Source: Streptomyces sp. HUAS MG91 (GTDB lineage Bacteria > Actinomycetota > Actinomycetes > Streptomycetales > Streptomycetaceae). Taken from it: a DNA stretch of 64,000 nt. The position numbers and the translations under genes were made by a program. The DNA lies in contig NZ_CP159534.1 of the NCBI RefSeq assembly GCF_040529335.1, positions 6,386,001-6,450,000 of the forward strand. Direction: 5' to 3'. Below, piece by piece: positions 26,901-34,920 of this stretch (its first letter is position 1; the number at the start of each line of letters is the position of its first letter). The notes below the pieces were generated by a model that saw only the letters and a list, made by a program, of their open reading frames with translations, was not told the DNA's origin and made no database searches.

Positions 26901-29253
26901 TCCTGCCGCCGGCCGGATCGGTCTCGGAGGCGAGGCGCCCGGCGTTGTCGTAGGTGCGGCTGACGGCCGCACCGGACGGGTCCGTGGCGCGGGTGACGTG
27001 GCCGGCGTCGTCGTAGGCGAAAGCGGTGACATCGCCTGCCGGGTTCTTCGCGGACGTCAACTCCTCCGCGCCGTCGTACTCGTAGGACGTGGTGCGGCCC
27101 AGCGGGTCGGTGGTCGACTTGAGCAGTCCTCGGCCGTCGTACGTGTAGGCGGTCGTATAGGCAGCGGGGTCACCGCCGTCGGCGTTGCCGCGCGGGTCCG
27201 TCCTGGACAGGACGCGGCCGGCCTTGTCGTAGGTGAAGGTCGTCTTCTCACCCAGCGGGGTGGTGACCGACGTCCGGTTGCCCGTCGCGTCGTAACCGTA
27301 GGTGGTGACCTTGCCCCGCGGACTCGTCACGGTCTCCAGGGATCCCAGAGCGGTGTACGTGTAGGCGGTCTTCCCGCTCAGCGGGTCGGTGGCCGTGAGC
27401 AGTTGGTTGGAGGTGGTGTACGTGTACGTCGTCTTGTAGCCGCGGCCGTCGGTGTGGCTGGTGACGTTGCCCGCGCTGTCGTAGGTCCAGCTCTCCCCGT
27501 AGCCCAGAGCCGTCGGCGCCTTCCGAGTGAGCATCCGTCCGGCGCTGTCGTACGTCATGGTGGTGGCATTGCCGCGCTGGTCGGTGATCGTGACGGGCCG
27601 CAGATAGCGGTCGTAGTCGTAGGTGATGCTCTTGCCGTACGGGTCGATCGTCTCCATCAGGACGTTGCCGGCGTACAGGTCCGTCCACACGCCGCCGTCC
27701 GGGGCGGTGGTGTGCGACTCGCTCTTGCCGTCCCAGGTGAACGTGGTCGTCTTGGTGTTCTGGTCGGTCTGGGACTTGACGCGGCCTGCGGTGTCGTAGG
27801 TGTTGCTGACCTTTCCGCCGGCGGGATCGGTGTACGAGGACAGCCGTTTGTCGGTTCCGTACGCGTACGAGGATGTCCTGCTCGCCGGATCGGTGACCGA
27901 GGTCAGCAGGCCGCCGGTGTATCCGTAGGACACCGAAGTTCCGTCCGGGAGGCTCACCTTGGTCAGCAGGCCGTCGGCGCCGGGCGTGAAGGTGGTGGTC
28001 CGGCCGGCGGCGTCCTTGACGGAGGCGAGCTTGCCCGATGCGTACGTCAGACTCAGGCCCTTGCCCGCCTTGTCCACGACGGCGGTGAGCAGACCGTTGC
28101 TGTCGAAGGTGCGCTTGGTGTGGTCCGGTGTCGTGATCGTGTAGGTGCCGGCGCCCTTGACCAGCTTGGCCGCCGATCCCGCCGGAGCCGTGTACGTGCC
28201 GTCACTTGCCTGCGTGAACACGAACGACGCGCCGTCGTCCGTACGGTAGGTCGCTTTCCCGGTGGCGAGAGTGAGCCGTGTGTCGAAGGGTGTGGCCCAG
28301 CCGCGGCCCAGCAGGCCGACGGCACTTGAATCAGAGCGGTAGGTCCGCTCCAGGGAAAGGGGTACACCGGGGCTGACGAGCGATGCGTCGGTGAGTTGCT
28401 CGTAGAACATGCCGGTCGCCGTGTTGACCGGGTCGGCACGGTGCGCCTGCGCGTAGCAGGTGCAGATGCCTGCCTGCGCGCCCGGGATCACCGGCGTGTA
28501 GAACGCCTCGACGAGCGGCGAGGTGGTCCCGCCCGGACTGGAGGACCCGTCCGAACTGTTGAGGAAGACCCAGGCGTAGTACTTCTTGCCGTCCTGGAGC
28601 TTTCCGCCCAGTGCGTTGTTCGCCCACCAGAAGCACTGGTCCGTCGGATAGGAATTGCTCGACCACCAGTCGTAGCACCATGCCCCGGTGTCCGGGGTGT
28701 TGCCGCTGGGGTCGTCGGTGGACTTCTTGATCTCCTGCTGGACGACCGGGTTACCCGCCTCGTCCATGACGTACAGCCACATTCCGCTGTACGTCGATCC
28801 TCGTAAGGGCAGTTTTACCTGGCCGCCGATCGACAACAGACCCGGGTAGGCAGTCGCCCAGGCTGACACGGAGACAGGGTTTCCCGGGGCGGCGGCCAGC
28901 CGTTGCCCGTCCGGGCTTGCCTTCGCCGCAGGCCCACGCGTAAGCCTTCCGGTGCCCGGCCGGGCGTGCGGGGTGCCCTTGGCCGTACGTTTCGGCGACT
29001 CCATATAGTCGCGCAGAGGCGACAGTTCGCTCCGCTCCCTCGTGACCTGCTGACGACGCTCACTCAGCGTCATGGCCCTTGGCGGCTTCGGCAGATCGGC
29101 GGCCGTCCTGGCTTCAGGCTGCGCGACGGCGGCGGACGGGTTCGCGGAGAGTGGCCGGTCCCGTGGCGACGCCCCTGACGGGGTGACGCCGGCGATCACC
29201 ATGAGGGTGAATGTCAGGACGGCTATGACGTGTCTTCGTACGCGTGTGGACAT
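23905..29253 (-). CDS. Rhs/YD-repeat polymorphic toxin
   Basis: This is a secreted giant of about 1,782 residues. A signal peptide (RRHVIAVLTFTLMVIAG) is followed by an N-terminal domain with Cys/Trp-rich segments, a DUF6531-type motif (RADPVNTATGMFYEQ), dozens of YD repeats of the TYDAAGRL type, the Rhs core end (LHARQYTPTTGRFTSPDP) and DNTPTLLTDPSG. After that boundary the last 258 residues are a variable tail with a VVVHG motif at His171 of the tail and a VTCYGAC motif at Cys210. ATG 29253 is preferred; frames extend to 29367. Lower-GC DNA in the tail suggests tip exchange. Confidence 0.9.
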   Translation of the reverse strand: MSTRVRRHVIAVLTFTLMVIAGVTPSGASPRDRPLSANPSAAVAQPEARTAADLPKPPRAMTLSERRQQVTRERSELSPLRDYMESPKRTAKGTPHARPGTGRLTRGPAAKASPDGQRLAAAPGNPVSVSAWATAYPGLLSIGGQVKLPLRGSTYSGMWLYVMDEAGNPVVQQEIKKSTDDPSGNTPDTGAWCYDWWSSNSYPTDQCFWWANNALGGKLQDGKKYYAWVFLNSSDGSSSPGGTTSPLVEAFYTPVIPGAQAGICTCYAQAHRADPVNTATGMFYEQLTDASLVSPGVPLSLERTYRSDSSAVGLLGRGWATPFDTRLTLATGKATYRTDDGASFVFTQASDGTYTAPAGSAAKLVKGAGTYTITTPDHTKRTFDSNGLLTAVVDKAGKGLSLTYASGKLASVKDAAGRTTTFTPGADGLLTKVSLPDGTSVSYGYTGGLLTSVTDPASRTSSYAYGTDKRLSSYTDPAGGKVSNTYDTAGRVKSQTDQNTKTTTFTWDGKSESHTTAPDGGVWTDLYAGNVLMETIDPYGKSITYDYDRYLRPVTITDQRGNATTMTYDSAGRMLTRKAPTALGYGESWTYDSAGNVTSHTDGRGYKTTYTYTTSNQLLTATDPLSGKTAYTYTALGSLETVTSPRGKVTTYGYDATGNRTSVTTPLGEKTTFTYDKAGRVLSRTDPRGNADGGDPAAYTTAYTYDGRGLLKSTTDPLGRTTSYEYDGAEELTSAKNPAGDVTAFAYDDAGHVTRATDPSGAAVSRTYDNAGRLASETDPAGGRTTYAYDKVGRLLSSVSPRGNATGADPAAYTTSYAYDAAGNTTKVTGPTGAATTTTYDAINRPLVVTDPLGHTTTRTYDANDNVTKVTDAAGKTISSGYDKNNQLTSSTNPLNKTTAYAYDADGNMLSRTSPLGNKESWTYDGDGRQATAVDPRGNVSGATPAQYTTTYGYDPAGNPTKVTDPLGGVTTTAYDAVGNVIEQTDADKRATTYGYDKLDHLTKVTAPDGAVTAYGRDIVGNVTDRTDANDHVTVYGYDTAHRLTSVTDPLKRETAYAFDADGNVNKVTTPSGSTSYDHDPRGLLTKTDYSDSTPDATYGYDAAGQLTARANATISEDFGYDSVGNLTKTRGFAYTYDAAGQMLSRKYSDGNTITYTYDNDGRTDTMAADGKTTSYTWDPTGHLTRSTLPNTETEDRTYDRAGRLTAVASAKAGTGVTKTALTLSPAGLPKHVDITRAGVGATGYDLGYDPAGRLTSGCFPQPWVAGCAASRTTSYTYDKVGNRLTSALGTTTTNYDYDAADQLTSTTTGTTTTGYGYDDEGNQTKAGNDIFAYDLAGQISAATVAGASYTYDHDASGNQVTTLKDGAVTSRTQWDPNGPQPILATEYDSAWAVKQSYRYDPLGQPTAVKTGTGAVFTYHHDTQGSPVDVTNSTGTLYQRWAYDPFGTRVLGTVTGGAPANPPSYTGARYETTTGNLDLHARQYTPTTGRFTSPDPATRDQATPQVSPYAYADNTPTLLTDPSGQTPENPDDEHVHSVGEVLSIFGNAFVDVFKSPAVIAGDLRDVFTGENGGAGAVLDKYLPVRPAYRLYRAEYLLRQQGCDALADQYADAADELVEQLVVTGVGGLTGWRKAAAAPRGAAGAATMGVPPASSFTWAGGSVRYSKTATAIGDDADTIQNLMRSKGTYGHDVVVHGSEQGEFLVDGHITHPQQIADLVKENPYYDGGPIQLVTCYGACKAAGELSRLLGGVEVRNASNHQVDVDPRTGKVREWPDGPLGEPK

Positions 29254-29682
29254 TCTTTGCATCACCTGTGAGAGAGGTCTTGAGCAGGGACGCGAAGAAT
29301 CTTGATCCATCACACGTTCGAATGGGCCCAGTTGGGGCGGTGTGGCCAGAACGTGCCGTCGTGCCAATGCGCGTCACTGGGGTGCCCCTGCTCGTCGGCC
29401 TCAAGGTGACGCTGCTTTTGGGAAGCTGGCTTGATCTTGCAGGCGCTCGCCGAGCTGGTCTCGTGGAACCGGGCACGCGTGGAGGAACGGGATACTGACA
29501 TCAGTTGACGCGGCCTTTAACGGGAGGCGTGCATGCCAAGGACTCCCGCACACACCATGATTTCTTGGTGGACCGTGGTCGGTGCGTCTCGGACTGTGAC
29601 CCGCGCAGGTGGCGCCGGAGGCCGGCAGCACAGCAGTGACGTGAGCGGTCTTCTCGGCGAGTCGGACCGGGTGGCCGCGTCC
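29254..29682. other. Intergenic region upstream of the Rhs gene
   Basis: This 429-bp region lies between the Rhs start and the small membrane-protein gene. Its base composition is less biased than surrounding coding DNA. It probably contains the Rhs promoter on the minus strand. I see no convincing gene, repeat or tRNA. Confidence 0.35.
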
Positions 29683-29943
29683 TCAGGCTGAGGCGGCGTG
29701 GTCCTGATCCGTGGTGACCGGCCGGTCACGGTGTCGGCCGCGTCGGGCGTGCGTGTCGCGCTTCCCGCCGTGGATCAGGCGCAGTCGGTGTGGCGAGCCT
29801 CGTCGCGGCGATGTGGCCTCCTGACGCTCGCTTCTGTGCCGGTTGGTGCGCTGCTCGGAGTGGGCCATGCGGTCTTCCAGGCGGTCCATGCCGAAGAGGA
29901 GCAGTCCCATCGCCGGCAAGAGCGTGAATGCTATGTAGAGCAT
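29683..29943 (-). CDS. Small single-pass membrane protein (86 aa)
   Basis: The start is fixed by a perfect AGGAGG (29953-29958, minus strand) nine bases before ATG 29943. The product opens with a hydrophobic helix (MLYIAFTLLPAMGLLLFGMD), then RLEDRMAHSEQ and a long Arg/His-rich basic tail. Its function is unknown. It is divergent from the PRC-barrel gene across about 260 bp. The C-terminal half has weak codon bias, so the true end could be frameshifted. Confidence 0.5.
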   Translation of the reverse strand: MLYIAFTLLPAMGLLLFGMDRLEDRMAHSEQRTNRHRSERQEATSPRRGSPHRLRLIHGGKRDTHARRGRHRDRPVTTDQDHAASA

Positions 29944-30205
29944 CAGGACCTTCCTCCTCATGGTCGCGTTCCTCGCCTGCCCGGCCCGGGAGCGTTCACG
30001 GGCGCAGCCGTGTGGAGGTTGTGTGACGCGAGGAGCGCGGCGTCCAACTGGCATGTTCGAAGGCTCCGTTGTCACTCCCCCGGGGAGGTTTTGCCGGGCG
30101 TCGCGCGGACATGTGAGCTGCCAGGCACGCCAGAGTCGGCGGCCGCCCGGCGCCCGGGTGCGCCGGGGACGTACCACGCTGTTCGCGGCGGAGAGGAGTA
30201 CGAGG

Positions 30206-30586
30206 ATGACGGAGGACCTGACCGCTCGGCCGATGCCCGGCATGACGGAAGCGCAGGACCTTGCGGCCGGACGCTTGAGAGGCCCGGAACTCGTCGGCTA
30301 CACGGTGGAGGCGAGGGACGGCTCGGTGGGGCGGGTGGATGCCGTCTCGGAGGAGGTCGGCCCGGAGCATGTCGTCGTCGACACGAGGGACGTCCTGCTG
30401 AGCAAGAAGGTGCTGCTGCCCATGGCGGCCGTCACCAGGATCGACGAGAAGGCCCAGCGGCTCCATGTCGGGCACGACGCGGAGAAGATCAAGGGCGCGC
30501 CGCGCTTCGACCGCGACATGCGGGTCACCGATCCGGGCTTCCGCGCACTGATCGACGAGCACTACGGACTTCCCGGTACCGCCTGA
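30206..30586 (+). CDS. PRC-barrel/DUF2171-like protein
   Basis: This 126-residue protein has a ribosome site GAGAGGAGTACGAGG before ATG 30206; longer frames to 29960 lack support. The middle reads as a PRC-barrel-type beta domain: LVGYTVEARDGSVGRVDAV, then HVVVDTRDVLLSKKVLLPM and AVTRIDEKAQRLHVG. A conserved-looking C-terminus (DPGFRALIDEHYGLPG) follows. Such proteins are common stress-related soluble proteins in Streptomyces, without defined activity. Confidence 0.75.
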   Translation: MTEDLTARPMPGMTEAQDLAAGRLRGPELVGYTVEARDGSVGRVDAVSEEVGPEHVVVDTRDVLLSKKVLLPMAAVTRIDEKAQRLHVGHDAEKIKGAPRFDRDMRVTDPGFRALIDEHYGLPGTA

Positions 30587-31210
30587 GCGCACGCGCCCCC
30601 CGAGTCGTCAGCAGCCTCACGACGCTCCACTCACCGAGCGGGAGGGTCCGCGGTCTGCGCTTGCAGGAGTCATGCACGCGCCCCGAGCGGTAGTAGTCGC
30701 AGTCCGGGCAGGACGCACCGACCGCACGCCCGCCGGCCTCGGCAGTGGAGCGACGCAAGGTGCACAGCCACACGTAGCTGCTCAGGGAGACGCAGAGGCA
30801 TCCCGGAATCTGCCACCACAACGCCGGTGGCCGCGACCGGCCCAGCGGGAGGCAGCAAGGCCGGCCGGAATCTGGACACCGACGTGGAACATCAGGATCC
30901 AGATCGTCATCTCGAAGGTTCGTGCGTAGGTGGGCTCATGCGGAGGACGGCCACCTGTGAATTTCTCACGGGTTCCTCGCCCCACTCGGTTCGTCGATGG
31001 CCGGCGGGCGCAGGGGAAATGACCTGCGAGTTGTTCGCAGCGGGCACGGCACGGGCGGTGTCCGGACGAGCCCATTCCGCTCCTCGGGCCGGTGTCGGCC
31101 AAACCTAGAGTCGCTCCGAATCAGCGCTGATGTCGGGGCGGCCGGGACCCTCCCATGGTCGAAGGTGCCCCGCACACAGCGGAGTCGACACATCGACGGG
31201 AGTTTCCCAG
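30587..31210. other. Intergenic region upstream of the SDP-like operon
   Basis: This is a 624-bp stretch. A minus-strand frame at about 30,930-30,800 starts MTIWILMFHVGVQIPAG and may be a tiny membrane peptide or a frameshifted relic, but codon bias collapses after it. A possible -10 (TAGAGT, 31106-31111) precedes the toxin gene without a clear -35. Confidence 0.35.
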
Positions 31211-31882
31211 GTGCAGCGCACGACTTTCCGGAACATCGCTGTCTCTTCCGCGGCCGCCCTCGCACTGGGCATCGCGGGCCCCTCGGCGACCGCACTCGAC
31301 CACGGTGCGGCCGCGAAGACCGCCTCGGCCACGGCGCGGGCCGGGGGCAGCGGAACCACCACGATCGGCACGGGCCAGGACGGCCGTGACATCTTCGCCG
31401 GACTGTTCTTCGTCCAGGGCGAGATCGGCCAGCAGTTCGCCGGCATGCCCGAGTACACCGAGGCGGAGAAGAACTACGAGGCGAACAACACCGCCGAGGC
31501 GAAGGCCGCTGCCGATCGGGTCATGGACGTCATAGCCGAGGCGGACCCGGAGTTCTTCGCGGGCTACTCGTCCGACCTCAGGTCGGGTGACCCTCGCAAG
31601 GTGGAGGCCGGCATGGCCGATGCCGTGACCCTGCTCAACAAGCTCGCGGACGAGGACGCCAAGGAGCTGGGCACCGGCGACGCCAAGTGCGTCGTGTCCG
31701 TGCTGGCCGTGCAGTCGCTGGTGGTCGTGACGACCGGCGGCGCCGCCGCCGTCTCGGTCGCCGTCGTGGCACAGGCGTGGAAGTGGGTGGTCAACGCCTC
31801 CAGATCGACGACTCCGGGCTCCTCGGACCTTGAGAAGGACCAGAAGATCGCCGACATCACCAGGTTGCTGGCCGGAGCCTGA
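31211..31882 (+). CDS. SdpC-family antimicrobial (sporulation-delaying) toxin precursor
   Basis: This is a 223-residue secreted precursor starting at GTG 31211. A Sec signal peptide ends near ATA-LDHG (residue 28). The family signature is GRDIFAGLFFVQGEIG (58-73), and there is a helical acidic middle. A very hydrophobic segment starts at Cys160 and runs to about 195 (KCVVSVLAVQSLVVV, ending AWKWVV), where B. subtilis SdpC yields its mature 42-residue peptide. The C-terminal propeptide follows (SDLEKDQKIADITRLL). It is followed by sdpA- and sdpB-like genes. Only one Cys is present in the core, where the Bacillus peptide has two. Confidence 0.85.
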   Translation: MQRTTFRNIAVSSAAALALGIAGPSATALDHGAAAKTASATARAGGSGTTTIGTGQDGRDIFAGLFFVQGEIGQQFAGMPEYTEAEKNYEANNTAEAKAAADRVMDVIAEADPEFFAGYSSDLRSGDPRKVEAGMADAVTLLNKLADEDAKELGTGDAKCVVSVLAVQSLVVVTTGGAAAVSVAVVAQAWKWVVNASRSTTPGSSDLEKDQKIADITRLLAGA

Positions 31883-31985
31883 ATGCCCGGCTGAACGCCG
31901 TTGCCTGACCAGGCGGGCCGTGCCCCCTCGATCCGTTGGGAACGGCCCGCCGTGGTGCCGTCACCTCTAGCCTGCCTGGACTGCC

Positions 31986-32582
31986 ATGCCTCTTCCCGTC
32001 TTTCCCTATCGGGCCGACTCCCCGCCCCCGCAAGCCCGAACACCGCGCCGCTGGATCGGCATCGTCACCGCGGTGTGGGCGGTGGCGGCGCTCTACGTCG
32101 CCCAGGCGTTCCTCCCACCGAACGTGATCAAGCTGCCCGGGCAGAAACCTTTCCGGCAAGTGGCGCTGGTCGTCGCTCCTCAAGGGTGGGCGTTCTTCAC
32201 CAAGTCCCCTCGTGAACCGGTACATGTGCCCTACCGGCAGCGCGCCGACGGATCCTGGGCCGATGCGCGGATCTCGCCGCACGCGAAGCCCTCGAACGCC
32301 TTCGGCCTGGACCGGGCCTCCCGCTCCCAAGGCATCGAAGGGGCGCTGCTGGTCCACAAGGACGGCATTCACTGGAACGACTGCTCCGACCCCTCATCGC
32401 CTGAGGAGTGTCTGAAGGGAGCGAGACTCTCCGCACCGATCACGAATCCCTCGCCGTCACCGTCGCTGTGCGGACGTGCGGCGCTGGTGGAGGTGAAGCC
32501 GGTTCCTTTCGCCTGGCGTGATCTGATGGAAGGCACTCACAGTGTGGAGCGGGCCGCGGTATGGGACGTGACCTGCAGATGA
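31986..32582 (+). CDS. SdpA-family maturation protein
   Basis: This 198-residue protein has one N-terminal membrane helix (WIGIVTAVWAVAALYVAQAF, residues 23-42), then an extracytoplasmic domain with the family hallmark QGWAFFTKSPRE near 59-70 and cysteine pairs (NDCSDPSSPEECL; LCGRA; a Cys next to the C-terminus). SdpA works with SdpB to convert the precursor to active SDP. Gene order sdpC-sdpA-sdpB differs from Bacillus sdpABC. The stop overlaps sdpB by ATGA. Confidence 0.85.
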   Translation: MPLPVFPYRADSPPPQARTPRRWIGIVTAVWAVAALYVAQAFLPPNVIKLPGQKPFRQVALVVAPQGWAFFTKSPREPVHVPYRQRADGSWADARISPHAKPSNAFGLDRASRSQGIEGALLVHKDGIHWNDCSDPSSPEECLKGARLSAPITNPSPSPSLCGRAALVEVKPVPFAWRDLMEGTHSVERAAVWDVTCR

Positions 32583-33544
32583 GCACGGATCGCATGCTGC
32601 GGCTGCCATGGACCAACGTGTACGGCCTTTCCCGCAGCCTCGTCGCGCTGGGAACGGCGGGAACTCTGGCTTTCTCCAGCGCCGAGACCCTCTTCCGTCC
32701 GGTGGCCACCCTCGGCACCTACCCGCCCTGCGACGGTGTCCTGGCCGCCTCGGCGTTCTGTGCCGCGAAGGACTCGTACACCGGCCTGTCCTGGATCATG
32801 TACGGCTGCGTGGTGGTGCTGCTGGTCGCCGCTTCCGGCTGGCGGCCCCGTCTGACGGCACTGCCACACGCGTACGTGAACTACTCGGTGTTCTCGGGGA
32901 TCGCCATCAACGACGGCGGCGATCAAGTCGCCCTGATCCTCTCGGTGTTGTTCGTCCTCCCCGCGCTCGGTGACGCGCGGCGCTGGCACTGGGGCGAACC
33001 GCCGCAGCCCTCGGCGAGCCGTGGGGCACGGATCTGGGCGCTGCTGGGCGTGTCCTCCTTGGCGGTCCTGCGCCTTCAGATGTCCGTAATCTATTTCCAG
33101 TCCGCCGTCGCGAAACTGCCGCATGCGGAGTGGTACGACGGAACCGCCCTCTGGTACTGGGCTCAGGACGTCAACTTCGGTGCGGCGCCGTGGCTGTCAT
33201 GGCTCACCGGGCCCGTCGTCGCCACCCCGGTCGGCGTGGCCCTGATGACCTGGGTGCCCCTCGCCATCGAGATGTTCCTCGCCGCGGCGCTCCTGCTCCC
33301 GCAGCGCTACCGGTACTGGGCGATGTGGCCGGGCTTCGCCTTCCACCTGTCCATCGCCCTGGTCATGGGCCTCTGGTCCTTCGCGTTGGCCATGATCGGA
33401 GGGATCCTGGTGCTGTGCATGCCGCTGGGCTCGCACATCCGCAAGCGTGCTCCCGCCGACGGCTCCGAGCGGAGCGTGGGTGGAGCGGTGCCGGGGAACG
33501 AGCGCCAACGCGTCCCCGGGGGAGAGCCGGCGTCGCTGGTCTGA
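32579..33544 (+). CDS. SdpB-family membrane maturation protein (HTTM domain)
   Basis: This 321-residue polytopic protein has an HTTM (vitamin-K-dependent-carboxylase-like) domain. Features include WTNVYGLSRSLVALGTA, FSGIAINDGGDQVALILSVL, YFQSAVAKLPHAEWYDGTAL and FHLSIALVMGLWSFALAMIGG, with at least six helices. SdpB is essential for SDP activity, and its HTTM fold suggests chemistry or chaperoning at the membrane. ATG 32579 (ATGA overlap with sdpA) is chosen over ATG 32561. Convergent with the GntR operon. Confidence 0.88.
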   Translation: MSTDRMLRLPWTNVYGLSRSLVALGTAGTLAFSSAETLFRPVATLGTYPPCDGVLAASAFCAAKDSYTGLSWIMYGCVVVLLVAASGWRPRLTALPHAYVNYSVFSGIAINDGGDQVALILSVLFVLPALGDARRWHWGEPPQPSASRGARIWALLGVSSLAVLRLQMSVIYFQSAVAKLPHAEWYDGTALWYWAQDVNFGAAPWLSWLTGPVVATPVGVALMTWVPLAIEMFLAAALLLPQRYRYWAMWPGFAFHLSIALVMGLWSFALAMIGGILVLCMPLGSHIRKRAPADGSERSVGGAVPGNERQRVPGGEPASLV

Positions 33545-33577
33545 CGTGTGCCCGTACCGCCTGAAGGCCGCATGGCG

Positions 33578-33629
33578 GGGCCCTGGCGCCTCCCTCAGTT
33601 CCAGTGGCGGACGATGAGTGCCAGGGCCC
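33578..33629. terminator. Terminator-like repeat between convergent operons
   Basis: GGGCCCTGGC (33578-33587) pairs with GCCAGGGCCC (33620-33629) over a 32-base loop that includes the GntR stop codon. It is a plausible shared terminator. Confidence 0.4.
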
Positions 33630-33948
33630 TGTCCCGGTCGGTACCCAGAGAGCGGGCGAGGGTGGTGAACTCCCGCGCCAGCGCCTCCAGTTTGCTGTGG
33701 CCGTCGTCGAGTTCCCGGACGACCATCGCGCCGCGGCCACGGCGCAGTTCGATGAGCCCTTCGGCCGCGAGCGTCTGATAGCCGCTCAGCACGGTGTGGA
33801 CCGAGATGTGCAGGGAACCGGCCAACTCCCGTGCGGCGGGAAGCCGGTCGCCGACGCGGAGACGACCGGACACCAGGTGTCCACGGATCTGTGCGGCGAC
33901 CTGGTCACCGAGTTTCTCGGTCGATGCCGCGTCGATCTCCACCAGCAT
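33595..33948 (-). CDS. GntR-family (YtrA-like) transcriptional regulator
   Basis: This 117-residue protein has an AGGAGAG ribosome site before ATG 33948. A winged HTH fills the first 75 residues: EKLGDQVAAQIRGHLVSGRL, GDRLPAARELAGSLHISVHTVLSGYQTLAAEGLI, then RRGRGAMVV. A short helical C-terminus without an effector domain is typical of the YtrA subfamily, which usually represses its own operon with membrane proteins. It is the last gene of a three-gene operon and overlaps the upstream gene by 44 bp. Confidence 0.9.
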   Translation of the reverse strand: MLVEIDAASTEKLGDQVAAQIRGHLVSGRLRVGDRLPAARELAGSLHISVHTVLSGYQTLAAEGLIELRRGRGAMVVRELDDGHSKLEALAREFTTLARSLGTDRDRALALIVRHWN

Positions 33949-34399
33949 CCCGGCTCTCCTCTTCCCGCAACCGATTGACAAGACGAGCCGCCGAAACGGC
34001 GTCGTCCACGGTGACGACGAATTCCCGGCCACTGACCAGTGTGAGCCACAGTGCGTCACCGGGCCGCAGGGCGACGGCATGACGACCGGGCGTGATGCGG
34101 TAGCCGAAGCCGCCCATGTCCGCAAGCCGGGCGTAGCCCGACTTCGCCTCGACGATCCGGTTCAGGGCTATGGTCCGGATCGGCAACGGCCCGCACGTCA
34201 CGCGCACACCCCGGGCGTTCACGCCGACCCGGACCAGTCCGCACCCCGCGGTGAGCACGGCCACGACGAGCGGACACCACATCCACCATGCCGCGCCGTT
34301 CGTCAGAGCGAGAACCGCGAGCACCAGCACGACGACCGCGGCGGCCGGAACGCACCAGGGCGGCCCGGCCTCGCGGGACCACGCTCCGCGAGTGGTCAC
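33905..34399 (-). CDS. PH-like membrane protein
   Basis: This 164-residue protein has a GTG start overlapping the DUF1648 stop. Two N-terminal helices (PAAAVVVLVLAVLALTNGAA, WCPLVVAVLTAGCGLV) precede a beta-rich soluble domain: NARGVRVTCGPLPIRTIAL, then FGYRITPGRHAVALRPGDALWLTL and GREFVVTVDDAVSAARLVNRL, the pattern of bacterial PH domains. No catalytic residues are seen. Tight coupling to the DUF1648 and GntR genes suggests a shared membrane function. Confidence 0.75.
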   Translation of the reverse strand: MTTRGAWSREAGPPWCVPAAAVVVLVLAVLALTNGAAWWMWCPLVVAVLTAGCGLVRVGVNARGVRVTCGPLPIRTIALNRIVEAKSGYARLADMGGFGYRITPGRHAVALRPGDALWLTLVSGREFVVTVDDAVSAARLVNRLREEESRDAGGDRRGIDRETR

Positions 34400-34899
34400 C
34401 GGCGAACCGCCTTCCGAGCCAGCAGCACGCCGACTCCGCCGGCCACGACAGCAAGGACGGCCGTGACCGGCAGGTGGAGAGCCCAGTCGACGTCGTACGC
34501 CTCCAGGAGCTGGGTACGGTCGAGGTCCCGGCCCTTGGCGCTGCCGGACAGATCCGCTGCGAGGGCGTACGCCTCACCCGCGGCGAGGCCCCAGCACATG
34601 GCGGCCGTAAGAAGGTACTGGCCGTCCGTCTGTGCCCCCTTGATCAGCCCCCAGGCGAACACCGCGCCCTGAAGCAGGAAGAACAGACTGACGGCGGCCA
34701 CGAAGGCAGGACCCGACATGAAACCGTCCGGCCCGTTCGAGCCCGTGTGCGAGATCACCTCGGCCGGCATGCGGTCACGAAGGACCAGGAGCACCGTCCA
34801 CGGCACGGCGGTCGCCACCACCCACGGCGCGGCGCCGAGGGCGATCTGCCCCAGCGGCCACCCGACGTTGTCTCGCTCGGTATCGCCGGTCGCTGTCAT
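34396..34899 (-). CDS. DUF1648 membrane protein, candidate SdpI-like immunity component
   Basis: This 167-residue protein has four helices: GAAPWVVATAVPWTVLLVL; VAAVSLFFLLQGAVFAWGLI; LLTAAMCWGLAAGEAYALA; LPVTAVLAVVAGGVGVLLA. After helix 1 comes RDRMPAEVISHTGSNGPDGFM, the DUF1648 motif also found in the immunity protein SdpI. It is the first gene of the operon that converges on the SDP-like toxin genes. DUF1648-GntR operons also exist without toxin genes, so immunity is an inference. Confidence 0.7.
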   Translation of the reverse strand: MTATGDTERDNVGWPLGQIALGAAPWVVATAVPWTVLLVLRDRMPAEVISHTGSNGPDGFMSGPAFVAAVSLFFLLQGAVFAWGLIKGAQTDGQYLLTAAMCWGLAAGEAYALAADLSGSAKGRDLDRTQLLEAYDVDWALHLPVTAVLAVVAGGVGVLLARKAVRR

Positions 34900-34920
34900 G
34901 GACCCACCCCTCTATTCGCA

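Noticed and set aside
24991..28329. Open frame of over 1,100 codons opposite the Rhs gene
   Set aside because: It is antisense to the YD repeats; its Val/Gly-rich monotony mirrors the repeat codons, and it has no motif or ribosome site.
30800..30930. Possible tiny minus-strand membrane peptide MTIWILMFHVGVQIP
   Set aside because: One hydrophobic segment only, no ribosome site and rapid loss of codon bias; noted in the intergenic entry instead.
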